Assembly (NCBI RefSeq): GCF_000331535.1 | Contig: NZ_AMZN01000049.1 | Location: forward strand, 1 to 64,000 | Length of the DNA stretch: 64,000 nucleotides | Reading direction: 5' to 3' | Source: Fulvivirga imtechensis AK7 | GTDB taxonomy: Bacteria; Bacteroidota; Bacteroidia; Cytophagales; Cyclobacteriaceae | Part shown: positions 54,805 through 64,000 of the stretch, piece after piece | Layout: the number at the start of each line of letters is the position of its first letter | How positions within the stretch are numbered: the first letter of the stretch is position 1 | Made by a program: the position numbers and the translations under genes | The notes under the pieces: model-generated | Seen by the model: only the letters and a program-made list of their open reading frames with translations | The model's database searches: none | What the model was told of the DNA's origin: nothing

Positions 54805-56394
54805 TTATTCTTTCACGATGGTAAACTCTACCCTCCTGTTAAGCTTGCGTAGCTCGGGATCTTCATTATCAGCAATGGGTTTGCTGCCTCCGTATCCCTT
54901 GCCGGAGATCCTGTTTGACGATATACCTTTTTTCACCAGATACTCTTCTACGGCCTCCACTCTCTTTTTAGAGAGTCTCTGATTATGCTTAGCCACCCCA
55001 CGGTTATCAGTATGGCCTTCCAACCTGATCTTCATAGATGGATTTTGCTTCATAATATCTGCCACCAGGTCAAGTTCTTCATACGAAGTATCGAGAATAT
55101 TAGCTGTAGACTGTTGAAACAGCACATTTTTGAGGTTCACAGTAGTTCCTACTGATATGGGCTGCAGTTCATAATTCATCTCTACTAGCTTCATCTCCCT
55201 TGTGTAAACATCCAGTGTTTCTCTTTTGCTGATATAGCCCGGTGCATCAATACGGACCTCATAAATTCCGGCAGCAGGTATGCTTAAAGAGTAGTACCCA
55301 TTATCATCTGCCGTGGCCACCTCTTTTTTGAAATCATGATCTTTATGCTCAATGGTAACAATAGCGTCAATATGATCTTGAGTATTTACGTCTTTTACCT
55401 TTCCATATACTGTGATAGCCGGGCCTGCCACCAGAGTTTCTTTTCCTGCTTCTACTATTCGGATACCGGAATCTAATTTAACTTCTGGTTCTTTTACCAC
55501 TATAATCGAGTCCAGTGGCCTATCAGTATGTATTTTCAAGTCGGAGTAACCATCGCTGCTAATGGTTGAGGAATAAATAGCAAAGCCCTCGTACAACCTG
55601 TATCCCAACTCCCTGCCTTTTGTATTCACTTCGTCTACACCTTGCGGAGTACTCCAGTTCGTCCAACTGTCATCAAGTCTTTGAGTTACAAATACATCAC
55701 TACTCCCTTTGCCTCCACGTCCGTTGGATGAAAAGTACAACGTTCGATTGTCGTCAGCCAAAAAAGGAGTAAATTCCTGATACTTTGAATTAACTGTGCT
55801 TCCAAGGTTTTTAGGCTCTCCCCATTGATCATTGCCCTTTTTTAAAACAACATATATATCTTCCGCGCCTTTTGTCCCATATGACTCTATAGACAACACC
55901 AATACCTTACCATCCATGGAGATGCTTCCGCCCTGAATAGCCGAAAGGTTCTTGAAATAAGGGATATCAATGTCTTCTGGAGCAGACCATCCACCGGTTC
56001 TTCTTTGCGCTTTGGCAATGCCTTGCGTTTTAACCCGGTTATTCATCTCTGTGTAATGATTGTGCAGGTATATTGTTGAGCCATCGGATGAGAAACCAAG
56101 GACAGCATTCCAGCCTTTATTATTCAGTCTCCGGGCATTTTTAGGAACAGACCAACTACGGTCGGGCATCAATTCGCTATACCAGATATCTCCTTTATCC
56201 AATACGCCCCCGGCATTTTCAGCATGGTTGCTACGCGTAAAATACAATACTTGTCCATCAGGGCTTAATACGGGGTTTTGCTCGTCATATTCAGTGTTGA
56301 TATTTACAAACAAATACTTTTCCTGAGCATGTAAAGTAGCTGCTGAAAAAAATAAAACCAACACCAACAACCCGGTTATGCGCTTTCCTATCAT
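54805..56394 (-). CDS. OmpA-family protein with PD40 propeller and regulatory domain
   Basis: The 529-residue protein has a signal peptide (ITGLLVLVLFFSAATLHAQ), WD40-like PD40 repeats (NPVLSPDGQVLYFTRS, about 40-55, FLADDNRTLYFSSNGRGG, about 211-228), a carboxypeptidase-regulatory-like beta domain (YGKVKDVNTQDHIDAIVTIE, about 327-346), and a C-terminal OmpA peptidoglycan-binding domain with LEGHTDNRGVAKHNQRLSKK (about 458-477). It should anchor the outer membrane to the cell wall. This type is abundant in gliding and surface-related proteins of Bacteroidota. No operon partner was obvious. Confidence 0.88.
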   Translation of the reverse strand: MIGKRITGLLVLVLFFSAATLHAQEKYLFVNINTEYDEQNPVLSPDGQVLYFTRSNHAENAGGVLDKGDIWYSELMPDRSWSVPKNARRLNNKGWNAVLGFSSDGSTIYLHNHYTEMNNRVKTQGIAKAQRRTGGWSAPEDIDIPYFKNLSAIQGGSISMDGKVLVLSIESYGTKGAEDIYVVLKKGNDQWGEPKNLGSTVNSKYQEFTPFLADDNRTLYFSSNGRGGKGSSDVFVTQRLDDSWTNWSTPQGVDEVNTKGRELGYRLYEGFAIYSSTISSDGYSDLKIHTDRPLDSIIVVKEPEVKLDSGIRIVEAGKETLVAGPAITVYGKVKDVNTQDHIDAIVTIEHKDHDFKKEVATADDNGYYSLSIPAAGIYEVRIDAPGYISKRETLDVYTREMKLVEMNYELQPISVGTTVNLKNVLFQQSTANILDTSYEELDLVADIMKQNPSMKIRLEGHTDNRGVAKHNQRLSKKRVEAVEEYLVKKGISSNRISGKGYGGSKPIADNEDPELRKLNRRVEFTIVKE

Positions 56395-56411
56395 ATGGAC
56401 CTCAACGAAAA

Positions 56412-57260
56412 TCAGTCTACAATATTATTCTTAAGTTTGAGTACAAAGAACGGCTTATCAGTAGAATATGACAAAGTTTTGGTAAGGCTTTTATGAAAAA
56501 TACTTCCTACAAAACTCCTTTGTTTCTTAAAAACAACTAAAAGATCGCTGTTTTCCTCCTGCATAAATTCCTCGATACCTAACCCTATATTTTCTCTGAA
56601 GTTTTTATTTACAAAATTGATCTTTTTGTATTGCATAAAACTTTTAAGATCCTCGATGAATTGCTCATACTTGTCATCGCTATCATCCAAATTGACATGC
56701 AAAACACTGATCCTGGCATCAAACACCGTGGCAAAAGAGATGACCTCCTGAATGGCCATCCGGTCCTCTTTCATAAAATCAGAAGCATACACTATTTTAT
56801 TAAACCCCTGGAAAGAAGCATTTTTAGGAACACATAGTATAGGAACCCTCGCTTTTTCAATAACATCTTCAGTATTGCTTCCAAAGAATACCCCCCTGAT
56901 ACGGCTGATACCGGTAGTACCCATCACGATCAGGTCGTAATGCTCCTCTTCAACAAAGGAAAGTATCCTGTCAATAAGATCGCCCAGCCCGACATGATAA
57001 TCACAATGACTGATCCCTTTGGGTTTGTATTCTTCATTGATCTCATCTGCGAGTTGCTTCATTCTGGCATCAGCCATATTGAGCAATTCCTTAAAAGACC
57101 TGCCAATATGCTCTTCACCCACGATTTTATTGAAGTCGGTCTCGGTGAATATATGCACCAGTGTAATGGTGGAACGAAATTTTTTACCAATTTCCGCAGC
57201 AAACTCAATCGCATTGAGCGAAGTTTCGGAAAAATCTACAGGACATAGTATCTTATTCAC
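56412..57260 (-). CDS. Tandem universal stress protein
   Basis: A 282-residue cytoplasmic protein made of two Usp domains. The first has ILCPVDFSETSLNAIEFAAE (about 4-23) and the nucleotide-binding GTTGISRIRGVFFGSNTEDV (about 117-136; G2xG9xG(S/T) pattern). The second has IVYASDFMKEDRMAIQEVIS (about 158-177) and a less complete binding motif, VVFKKQRSFVGSIFHKS. Usp proteins respond to stress and energy limitation, often by ATP binding. It is 17 bases downstream-separated from the OmpA-type gene on the same strand. The two may be co-transcribed. Confidence 0.9.
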   Translation of the reverse strand: MNKILCPVDFSETSLNAIEFAAEIGKKFRSTITLVHIFTETDFNKIVGEEHIGRSFKELLNMADARMKQLADEINEEYKPKGISHCDYHVGLGDLIDRILSFVEEEHYDLIVMGTTGISRIRGVFFGSNTEDVIEKARVPILCVPKNASFQGFNKIVYASDFMKEDRMAIQEVISFATVFDARISVLHVNLDDSDDKYEQFIEDLKSFMQYKKINFVNKNFRENIGLGIEEFMQEENSDLLVVFKKQRSFVGSIFHKSLTKTLSYSTDKPFFVLKLKNNIVD

Positions 57261-57291
57261 AATACAAATATATGGTTATGATATAAAATAT

Positions 57292-57903
57292 TTAAAAATT
57301 ATAAGTGTTATTACCTTTACTGACCCATACATTATCCCTCAAAGAAAACCTCCACGGAAGTAAGGCATCTTTCTTCGCATAGGCAACACCAATCCTGGGC
57401 GATTTCTCAATTACCGTTTTCCCGTTAAGGCCATTTCCATTCTCTACCCAGATATTATTACCAAAGAGGTTGAGCTTATCATGATTTAATCCGATACCAA
57501 GGGCCTGCGACAGCTTACCCGGCCCTGAGGTGAGCCTCTGGTCCTTCTCTGCAAAACCACGCCTTTCCAACATAATATCTATACCTTCCAGAGGCTCCAC
57601 AGCCCGTATTAATACTGCCTCTGCCGTCCCCTCTTTATTGGTTACAATATTAAATAACTTATGAATGCCATAGCACAGGTAGACGTAGCAGGTACCTCCT
57701 TCATGAAATAGGGTTTCCGTTCGGGCAGTCCTCCTGTTATTATAAGCATGACAGGCTTTTTCTCTGTAAGAGTATGCCTCTGTTTCTACAATAATTCCAC
57801 AGGTCAAGCGCTTATCAAAATAAGTACACAAGGTTTTGCCCAGCAGTTTTCGGGCCACCTGGGTGACAGATTCTTCAAGAAAAAAAGACTTTTCAAGCTT
57901 CAT
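57292..57903 (-). CDS. 3-methyladenine DNA glycosylase (AAG/MPG type)
   Basis: The 203-residue protein has the AAG-family sequences VARKLLGKTLC, IVETEAYSYREKACHAYNNR (about 38-57) with the catalytic glutamate in TEAY, GTCYVYLCYGIHKLFNIVTN (about 71-90) and LTSGPGKLSQALGI. It excises alkylated or deaminated purines from DNA. Length is typical for the bacterial enzyme. It stands upstream of the stress protein gene on the same strand with a 31-base gap, and divergent from the DUF2911 gene. Intact. Confidence 0.92.
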   Translation of the reverse strand: MKLEKSFFLEESVTQVARKLLGKTLCTYFDKRLTCGIIVETEAYSYREKACHAYNNRRTARTETLFHEGGTCYVYLCYGIHKLFNIVTNKEGTAEAVLIRAVEPLEGIDIMLERRGFAEKDQRLTSGPGKLSQALGIGLNHDKLNLFGNNIWVENGNGLNGKTVIEKSPRIGVAYAKKDALLPWRFSLRDNVWVSKGNNTYNF

Positions 57904-57981
57904 CTATTATTTCCTCTCCTTTGTCAACAAAATTCTCTAATTTTCGTTATCAAAAATTGAATTTAACCAAACTTAACCAAC

Positions 57982-58848
57982 ATGAAAAAAACAATACTCA
58001 CCCTTTTTGCCTGCTTATGCTTTATGACAGGAGCTATGTCCCAGATTGAAACCCCTATGCCAAGCCCTGAAGGCTCTGTTTCCAGCAAAGTAGGACTTAC
58101 AAAGGTGACTATAGACTACTTCCGACCAAAGGTAAAAGGAAGAAAGATATTTGGTGAAGGCGGAGATTACCTGGAGCAGTATGGTAATATCTGGAGAACC
58201 GGAGCCAACTCTGGATCAAAGATCACACTAAGTACAGATGTAGAAATCGCCGGCAAAAAAGTACCAGCAGGAGAATACCTGATCTTTACTATTCCGGGCA
58301 AAGATGAGTGGAAATTTATGTTGTACTCTGATCTTAACATAGGAGGCAATACTTCTGCCTATAAAGAAGAAAATGAAGTGGTAAGGGCCTCTGTAAAGCC
58401 TACAAAACTGGCAGAAAAGGTAGAAACCCTTACTTTCAACATTGCTGATATCAGCGAAGACAACACCACGGCAAACATTCAGATGGCCTGGGATGATGTT
58501 TCTATCAAAGTGCCCGTGAAAGTAACCTTCGATGATGTGGTCATGAAGGATATCGCAGCTAAAACAAAGGTGAACCCCAACAACTATATTGCTGCCGCAA
58601 ACTACTACTACACAACTGGCAAAGACCTGAACCAGGCGCTTGAGTGGGTGAACATGTATCTGGCTGAGGGAGAAAACTCCAAACAGTTCTGGAATGTACA
58701 CCTGAAAGCACAGATCCTGGCCAAAATGGGTAAGAAAAAAGAAGCTATTGAGGCAGCTAAAAAATCTATGGAGCTGGCTAAAAACTTTGAAGCCGGAGAC
58801 TTCGGTTATATCAAGAGAAACGAGGATCTTATTACGAGCTTGAAATAA
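57982..58848 (+). CDS. DUF2911-domain secreted protein
   Basis: A 288-residue protein with a signal peptide (KKTILTLFACLCFMTGAMSQ) and a DUF2911 domain: SPEGSVSSKVGLTKVTIDYF (about 30-49), the KGRKIFGEGGDYL segment and IWRTGANSGSKITLSTDVEI (about 70-89). The C-terminal 80 residues are helical, with a TPR-like pair (ANYYYTTGKDLNQALEWVNM and HLKAQILAKMGKKKEAIEAA). The family is common in Bacteroidota and its role is not known. It is followed by the long hairpin at 58870-59000. Confidence 0.85.
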   Translation: MKKTILTLFACLCFMTGAMSQIETPMPSPEGSVSSKVGLTKVTIDYFRPKVKGRKIFGEGGDYLEQYGNIWRTGANSGSKITLSTDVEIAGKKVPAGEYLIFTIPGKDEWKFMLYSDLNIGGNTSAYKEENEVVRASVKPTKLAEKVETLTFNIADISEDNTTANIQMAWDDVSIKVPVKVTFDDVVMKDIAAKTKVNPNNYIAAANYYYTTGKDLNQALEWVNMYLAEGENSKQFWNVHLKAQILAKMGKKKEAIEAAKKSMELAKNFEAGDFGYIKRNEDLITSLK

Positions 58849-58869
58849 AGGTTTGTATAAGTTTGTAGG

Positions 58870-59000
58870 GAGGCTGGTTCAAAGGTAAACAAGGAGATGC
58901 CACTAAGGTCACAGACTTACCCTGAGAAATACGGGGGCAAGCAGTTGATCTACAGAATATGCATGTGGCATTGAGCAATGATTACTTTTGAACCAGCCTC
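58870..59000. terminator. Long nested inverted repeat between convergent genes
   Basis: GAGGCTGGTTCAAA (58870-58883) and TTTGAACCAGCCTC (58987-59000) are perfect 14-bp arms enclosing 103 bases, with a second inner pair ATGCCAC (58897-58903) and GTGGCAT (58965-58971). A TTTTAC run follows on the plus strand. It may act as a bidirectional terminator, or be a small hairpin-ended element. Confidence 0.5.
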
Positions 59001-59052
59001 TTTTACTATAATGTCTGATGGCTACCGTGTGGCCTTATTAAATTCTGTCATT

Positions 59053-62000
59053 TTATTCCTTCACCTTCAGCATGTGACGCTCCAGGGTATCTCTTACACC
59101 AGAATACGGCCAAAGCTTAATCTTCAAATCATCAAAATATACAGGTAGCAGATAATCACTTTCATTGCTTAGGAAAATGTAAATAAAACCAGCTTGTTCC
59201 GCCACAATGCCCTCCAGGGCGACCCGCTCACGACTACCCGCTTTCTGTGAGATTCGTGCATGACCATGCTTATAGGGTTTCATATTCTTATCAAACATGA
59301 TATAATTCAGATATGCTGCCGGCCATATTTCATTGCGGGCATCTGTTATCAGCATATCACCATGGTGGTTCTTGCTCAAGGCATCCAAAGACATTTGCTC
59401 ACTGGTGTTTACCGTGCTCATTCCGCCTAAAACTCCTCCTATAGAGGTCACCAGCGCTGTAGTAGTTTGTTTAGTGGAATACTGTTTTTCTCCGTCAAAG
59501 GAAGCGTATACTTCTAGATCCAGCTTATCTCCTGAGCCTACGCGCAGGCTAAGGCCCGGACCAACAGATTGCCTGCTACTGAGCATTGCTACTTCATTAT
59601 CGTTGGAATGGTTTAACAAATATTGACTTGTGGCACCAAATACTGTTCTTGTTTCCGCAATGTTGGTAAACAAGCTTTCTTCATCTACAGCCCTTTCTGA
59701 TTCAAATGAGGCCGAAAACTCAAGGATATCAACAATAGCATTAGTTATCACATATACTGAACCATCAGGGTTAGTTTTGGTAAGCCTGTAATATGTAATT
59801 TCATTAGCCATAACCTCCGTATCCAAATATTCTGAATCTGCCATGGTCAAATTAACAAGCGGTTCATAGTTATCCGGTGTTCCTACAGATTTACTGATAG
59901 CAACTGTCATATCCAGATATGCCGAAATGTGATCTCTCACCGCTGTGAACACATAGTTATGTCCTGAATTATTAAGGTGTATCCCATCTCCCGCATCATA
60001 TACCGATTTTAATCGAAGGTCTGCCGTATTCACCAGTTCGTCATACACATTTATGGTCAAAGGGCTGAATTGATCTATCATCTGAACAGCTTCATCCTGC
60101 AGTATCTGCCGCTTATTGGCATTACTGAAATTTCGGGGTTGTGTGGTGGTTAGGAAGAATTTAACTCCACTGGCTTCGGCCCTTGTCTTTAGCTCATGAA
60201 AATGTGAGAGTGTGATATCTGATGGGATATTCTGCGCGGCATTGTTAGAAGGTAAATTGACAATGATCAGATCCGGGTCATAGGCAAGGGCAGCATCAAT
60301 ATTGCGTATGGCATCGGGTTCAGGTATGCTCCCATCAGCTCTTACGTCATATGTGGTGAAGCCTCCCTTACCCAGATTTATTACCTCTGCACCAGGACGC
60401 ACAGAATGTACCCATGTTGTGAGTCGCCCTACCCAGGAACTATCAGAAGAGCTGGCGCCTACACCTGCCGCTGTCGAAGAGCCGAGAACAACTACCCTAA
60501 GCACATCAGACCATCGCAGTCTGATATCCTCTCCGGCTACTTCCGCTGTAAAGTTGGTAACAGGCCGTGGTAAAATTTCTGAGTTGGCTGGAAGGTACAC
60601 TGTAGCTTCATTGCTAAATGAACTTTGCACCCTGCTGTTATAAGCACGAACTCTGTACCGGATCATGGCGCCCGGAGCGGAAATATCATCTATATAGGCA
60701 GTAACATTGGCAGCCAGGGTGTCAATGCTTTCAAATGCCCCGCTATCGATACTTCTTTGGATATCAAAACCTGTTTCATTGCCGGAGTTGTCTTTCCAGG
60801 TTAAAGATACTTCGGTAGCACTCGTTAAGGTAGCTGCCAATGAATCTGGTGCCGTAATGGTTGTATCCTTAGAGGATGCTATCAACTCCAGCACATTGAT
60901 ATAACCAAAAACGGAGCCCTCAGCTACTCCAAAGTCAATCGTAACCTCTCCAATACTATCCGCATTCAGCCCTTCAAATATTATGGTGTTGGTAGAATTA
61001 TTCCGGGCATCCAGTATTTGTGTAACTCCATTGATCGTATAGGTACCTACCCTGTTTCCTCCTGAGCTCGCCACCCGTGATCCAAAGATCCTGATAGCAT
61101 ACTGCTGTGCTGCCTGCAGTCCTGTGAGCTTATATGTACCACCTGTTCCCCATGCGTAATAGCTGTCGGAGCATGCCGAAGCAGGAAATCCCAGCAGATC
61201 CTGATCATAGCCATCAGTGTTTATACCGCTTCCATTGTTGTGGCCGTTGTCTGCTTCTGCTACCACCACAAAGCTGATGCCGCTACCGCCCCCTTGTGTA
61301 TTGATCAGGTTATCTATTCTTATACCGTCATTTTGAAAATCAGGGACATTGTTCCAGTTACCCGGAGTCGGGTTGGCCGGGTCACCCAGGTCAATAAGGT
61401 AAACTATTTGTTCCGAAAGTATCGCTGGTGGAGTAGTTATGGTTATGCTATTACTCCAATCAGAAGTTCCAGATTCATTGAAAGCGCTAACCCTGTAAGA
61501 ATATGTAGTTTCAAATGTGGTGGTAGTGTCGATATAGCCATTGATATCTGCCTCTGTTGTGGCAATCTGTTCATAATCACCTGGTCCTGTCTGGCGCTCT
61601 ATACTATAGCCATTTTCATTGTCGGCATTATCAACCCAACTAAGGTGTACACCTGATGAACCGGCGGTTCCTGCCAAATGGGTAGGTGTTGCCGGTAAGG
61701 ATACCGGTGATCCTTCAAAAGACAAGGTAGCATTATTGATCGCACCGCCTGTGTGGTAAAAGCAGACATCAACTAACAATGCCGTAGTAGAAGGTGTTGC
61801 CGAGGTATAAAAAACTGAACCGTTCTTTTTATAGGTGATTGTATTGCCTGTTCTTTCAATTCTTAACACATCTCCATCCGCAACACGACCGAAGCCACCC
61901 TTCCAACTGCCATTTTCCTGTACCACAATGGTATTGGTACTACTGAGTTTAATGGCATAGTTCATCACAAAGGTAGCATCCGTATTACTTTGGGAAAGCC

Positions 62001-63021
62001 CAAAGTAACGCTCTGCCCCGGAGGCATAAGCGGTAAACTCTGCCCAGCCATCAGCTCCTGCTGCCAGGGTTTGCATGGAGGCAGCTCCCCCATTATTAGT
62101 GCCCCACCCTGCAGTTTTCAGTACGGAATTATCTGTCTGCACTGACACTCCTACAAGATCTACCCACGTTATGGAAGTGCTACTGTTGGGCACCAAAGAC
62201 GGAGTGTTCACCGTTATGTCATTGCTAAAGTTGGAATCTCCGGCAGCATTATACGCAGCTACCCGGTAGGTATAGGTAGTTTCCGGGGCTACAGTATGAT
62301 CGTTATAGCTGCTCACATCTGCAGTTGTAGTAGTGATCAATTCATACGCAGCCCCTCCGGTCTGACGCTCGATCTTATAACCACTTTCGTTATCAGCACT
62401 GTCAGTCCAGCTCAACTGTACTCCTGACTGGTCTGCCGTACCTGCAAGATCTGTAGGCGCTGCCGGTATGGTCAGAGGCACACCAAAGGATAGCATAGCA
62501 TTATCAATCTGCCCCCCATTGTGGTAGAAGCAGGCATCTACTAATAGCGAAGAGGTAGATGGTATAGCCGATGTATAGAAAGTGACGCCATTCTTTTTAT
62601 AGGTAATAACGCTGCCTGTCCTTTCTATTCTAAGGATATCACCGTTGGTAATGTTGCCAAAGCCCCCCCTCCAGTTACCATTCTCCTGTACTACAATTTT
62701 ATTAGCGCTGCTGAGCTTTATAGCATAGTCGATAAGGTTGGTGGCGTCAGTATTGGTTTGGGTAAGACCAAAGTAACGTTCCGCTCCGGTTGCATAGGCG
62801 GTAAACTCTGCCCAACCGTCAGTACCTTCAGCAAGCGATTCTGATGAAGCAGCTCCTCCATTGTTAGTTCCCCACCCTGCAGTTTTAACCAGAATGTTGC
62901 CGGCTTGCACATCTGTACCCACCAGATCAGTCCATGTTATGGCGCTTCCCTGGCCGTGGAGCGTGATAAAGCTCAGCAATATGAAAGGAAGGATAAGTAA
63001 GTATTTACAAAGATGGCTCAT
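59053..63021 (-). CDS. Large secreted SGNH-hydrolase multidomain protein
   Basis: The 1322-residue protein has a signal peptide (YLLILPFILLSFITLHGQ). A beta-rich module of about 160 residues occurs twice (about 27-185 and 282-440; both with AGWGTNNGGAAS, GAERYFGL and VFYTSA/VTFYTSA), each followed by an FN3 domain (about 188-272 and 443-530). A further beta domain (about 535-715), a third FN3 (about 720-808), and an SGNH hydrolase (about 815-1045; VVLGSSTAAG, LGKGGFTTYD, LPSNNAAQN, DGIHLNNSGH) follow. The last 230 residues (GPGLSLRVGSGDKLDLEVYA, AAYLNYIMFDKN, PVYFDDLKI) resemble the module that precedes toxins in Bacteroidota Rhs proteins. No T9SS sorting domain is visible. Confidence 0.8.
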   Translation of the reverse strand: MSHLCKYLLILPFILLSFITLHGQGSAITWTDLVGTDVQAGNILVKTAGWGTNNGGAASSESLAEGTDGWAEFTAYATGAERYFGLTQTNTDATNLIDYAIKLSSANKIVVQENGNWRGGFGNITNGDILRIERTGSVITYKKNGVTFYTSAIPSTSSLLVDACFYHNGGQIDNAMLSFGVPLTIPAAPTDLAGTADQSGVQLSWTDSADNESGYKIERQTGGAAYELITTTTADVSSYNDHTVAPETTYTYRVAAYNAAGDSNFSNDITVNTPSLVPNSSTSITWVDLVGVSVQTDNSVLKTAGWGTNNGGAASMQTLAAGADGWAEFTAYASGAERYFGLSQSNTDATFVMNYAIKLSSTNTIVVQENGSWKGGFGRVADGDVLRIERTGNTITYKKNGSVFYTSATPSTTALLVDVCFYHTGGAINNATLSFEGSPVSLPATPTHLAGTAGSSGVHLSWVDNADNENGYSIERQTGPGDYEQIATTEADINGYIDTTTTFETTYSYRVSAFNESGTSDWSNSITITTPPAILSEQIVYLIDLGDPANPTPGNWNNVPDFQNDGIRIDNLINTQGGGSGISFVVVAEADNGHNNGSGINTDGYDQDLLGFPASACSDSYYAWGTGGTYKLTGLQAAQQYAIRIFGSRVASSGGNRVGTYTINGVTQILDARNNSTNTIIFEGLNADSIGEVTIDFGVAEGSVFGYINVLELIASSKDTTITAPDSLAATLTSATEVSLTWKDNSGNETGFDIQRSIDSGAFESIDTLAANVTAYIDDISAPGAMIRYRVRAYNSRVQSSFSNEATVYLPANSEILPRPVTNFTAEVAGEDIRLRWSDVLRVVVLGSSTAAGVGASSSDSSWVGRLTTWVHSVRPGAEVINLGKGGFTTYDVRADGSIPEPDAIRNIDAALAYDPDLIIVNLPSNNAAQNIPSDITLSHFHELKTRAEASGVKFFLTTTQPRNFSNANKRQILQDEAVQMIDQFSPLTINVYDELVNTADLRLKSVYDAGDGIHLNNSGHNYVFTAVRDHISAYLDMTVAISKSVGTPDNYEPLVNLTMADSEYLDTEVMANEITYYRLTKTNPDGSVYVITNAIVDILEFSASFESERAVDEESLFTNIAETRTVFGATSQYLLNHSNDNEVAMLSSRQSVGPGLSLRVGSGDKLDLEVYASFDGEKQYSTKQTTTALVTSIGGVLGGMSTVNTSEQMSLDALSKNHHGDMLITDARNEIWPAAYLNYIMFDKNMKPYKHGHARISQKAGSRERVALEGIVAEQAGFIYIFLSNESDYLLPVYFDDLKIKLWPYSGVRDTLERHMLKVKE

Positions 63022-63636
63022 ATCGTTTCTTCAATTTCTCTGTGGAAACCCCTTTAACCAGTGGTCATACTATGGCCGGGCATTGGAAATTTCATACAGT
63101 ATATGTTGCCACCAATAACTTTAGTTTTTCAACCTTTGCTGATCCACGACACAGAACCCTCAGACAAACGCCACATCAGTTTAAGGTAAAGCATACCGGT
63201 AGCTGTGTTATTGCCTGTTGAAATATATATTGGCATGAAAAAGAGAGGAAAGGTATTGATATTACCAACATGTGCTGTTAATTTCTAACAGACAGCAATG
63301 GTAAAAATACATAGCCAGACTAACAGCCAATTTATCTATAAACAACTGACTGTCAAATTAGTTTTTATTAATATAATGACAAAATATTACTATTTATTTT
63401 TTTTAGTAAGGTACAGACCTGACATGTTTATTCATACTTCAAGCACCGCTGATCGATCGCGCGTAATCTCAAGATGGCGAGCTTCTCTGTATGAACTGGT
63501 AAGCTTCAGCCTGTGCCCTGAAGCATTCATCGGATGAAACTTACTTTGAGTAGGTATTCATCCGATGAGGGACTGCGAGATTTTTAGCGAGAACAGGTTT
63601 TCAAAACCTGTCAGGTCCGGTATTCATGAGAAGATT
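63022..63636. other. Intergenic region with two hairpins
   Basis: No gene in about 615 AT-rich bases. CATCGGATGAA (63528-63538) and TTCATCCGATG (63557-63567) form a perfect 11-bp inverted repeat, and ACAGGTTTT and AAAACCTGT at 63593-63611 form a second hairpin with a single-base loop. They probably terminate the minus-strand gene that ends at 63637; the second one has the look of a common Bacteroidota intergenic repeat. Confidence 0.5.
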
Positions 63637-64000
63637 CTACTTTCCGAAGACCATAATATTATCGATCCTATTCCTGTCCACTCTTGTGAGATAAGGATCA
63701 ATGGCTAATATCTCAGGCTTTTCATCTACCATAAAAATTAAAGTAGTGGTACCACTTGAGAAATGATGCGGCTCTAAATATAAAACCTGATCATCAGCCG
63801 CCTCATCAGGATAGGCCGTAAACACGCCCACTTCGATCGCCTCGCTGAGCGTTGCTGCGACTTCCTGCTTATTCTCTCTCACGCTATTTCTTTTGGTCAT
63901 TATCTCGGCAATCACTTTAAACTTACCGTCTTCTTGTTGTTCATATTTAGCTGAAAGCACCTTCAGATCGTATATAAACACTCTTTTGAACCAATCGTCA
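63637..64000 (-). CDS. C-terminal part of an M1-type peptidase/ABC-2 permease-like protein
   Basis: The frame is open from the window edge (DDWFKRVFIYDLK at 64000-63960) to a stop at 63637, so the gene extends beyond 64000 and only its last 121 codons are visible. The visible part ends ILAIDPYLTRVDRNRIDNIM, which resembles the C-terminal end of Bacteroidota M1-family aminopeptidases fused to ABC-2 permease domains (pattern IDPYxxxIDRNxxDN). The GTG at 63981 is an internal codon, not a start. The assignment is tentative because catalytic regions are outside. Confidence 0.55.
   Translation of the reverse strand, partial: DDWFKRVFIYDLKVLSAKYEQQEDGKFKVIAEIMTKRNSVRENKQEVAATLSEAIEVGVFTAYPDEAADDQVLYLEPHHFSSGTTTLIFMVDEKPEILAIDPYLTRVDRNRIDNIMVFGK

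Overview
The window comes from a member of the Bacteroidota, most likely a Cytophagales or Flammeovirgaceae-type marine or soil bacterium. The evidence is moderate GC, TAnnTTTG-like -7 promoter elements, a secreted protein with a type IX secretion C-terminal sorting domain, a fused CcoN-CcoO oxidase subunit, a NosZ with a lipoprotein signal instead of a Tat signal (clade II), and a pinensin-type lanthipeptide leader. No tRNA, rRNA, CRISPR array or intact transposase gene was seen.

Region 1 (1-12.5 kb) is mixed housekeeping and surface genes: a small HExxH metallopeptidase, a DEAD-box helicase with a DbpA-like tail, an ABC-F ATPase, a membrane GAF coiled-coil protein, a repeat-bearing outer-membrane protein, an orphan lanthipeptide-like precursor (8625-8810, minus) and a 999-residue T9SS-secreted protein.

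Region 2 (12.5-35.3 kb) is a respiratory island, almost all on the minus strand. In transcription order it holds ccoI-ccoS (copper ATPase and assembly factor), a WYL regulator and an alpha/beta hydrolase, a divergent porin, ric (di-iron repair protein), nirK-nirV-sco, then cytochrome c-nosZ and a membrane protein-nosL-nosD-nosF-nosY, and finally ccoNO-ccoQ-ccoP-ccoG-ccoH and a SafE-like membrane protein. Together these allow nitrite reduction to NO, N2O reduction to N2 and high-affinity oxygen respiration. No nitric oxide reductase and no Crp/FNR regulator lie in the window. FNR-like inverted repeats (TGAT-N4-ATCA type) sit 55-100 bp upstream of ccoN, of cytochrome c-nosZ and of nirK, suggesting one shared low-oxygen/NO regulon.

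Region 3 (35.3-49 kb) holds a histidine kinase gene broken by a frameshift, a cluster of dispersed palindromic repeats, a TPR-type sensor kinase, pgi, an acetyltransferase, nhaA, and a tight three-gene alpha-glucan operon (GH133 debranching enzyme, glycosyltransferase, GH57 enzyme).

Region 4 (49-64 kb) is miscellaneous: small proteins, GNAT acetyltransferase, class C beta-lactamase-like hydrolase, YwbE, a decayed PIN-like (DUF3368) toxin gene, YheT-type hydrolase, an OmpA/PD40 protein, a tandem universal stress protein, alkyladenine glycosylase, a DUF2911 protein, and a 1322-residue secreted protein combining duplicated beta-rich modules, FN3 domains, an SGNH hydrolase and a C-terminal module of the kind found in Bacteroidota Rhs proteins. 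Two families of short dispersed inverted repeats and a truncated group II intron 5' end also occur.
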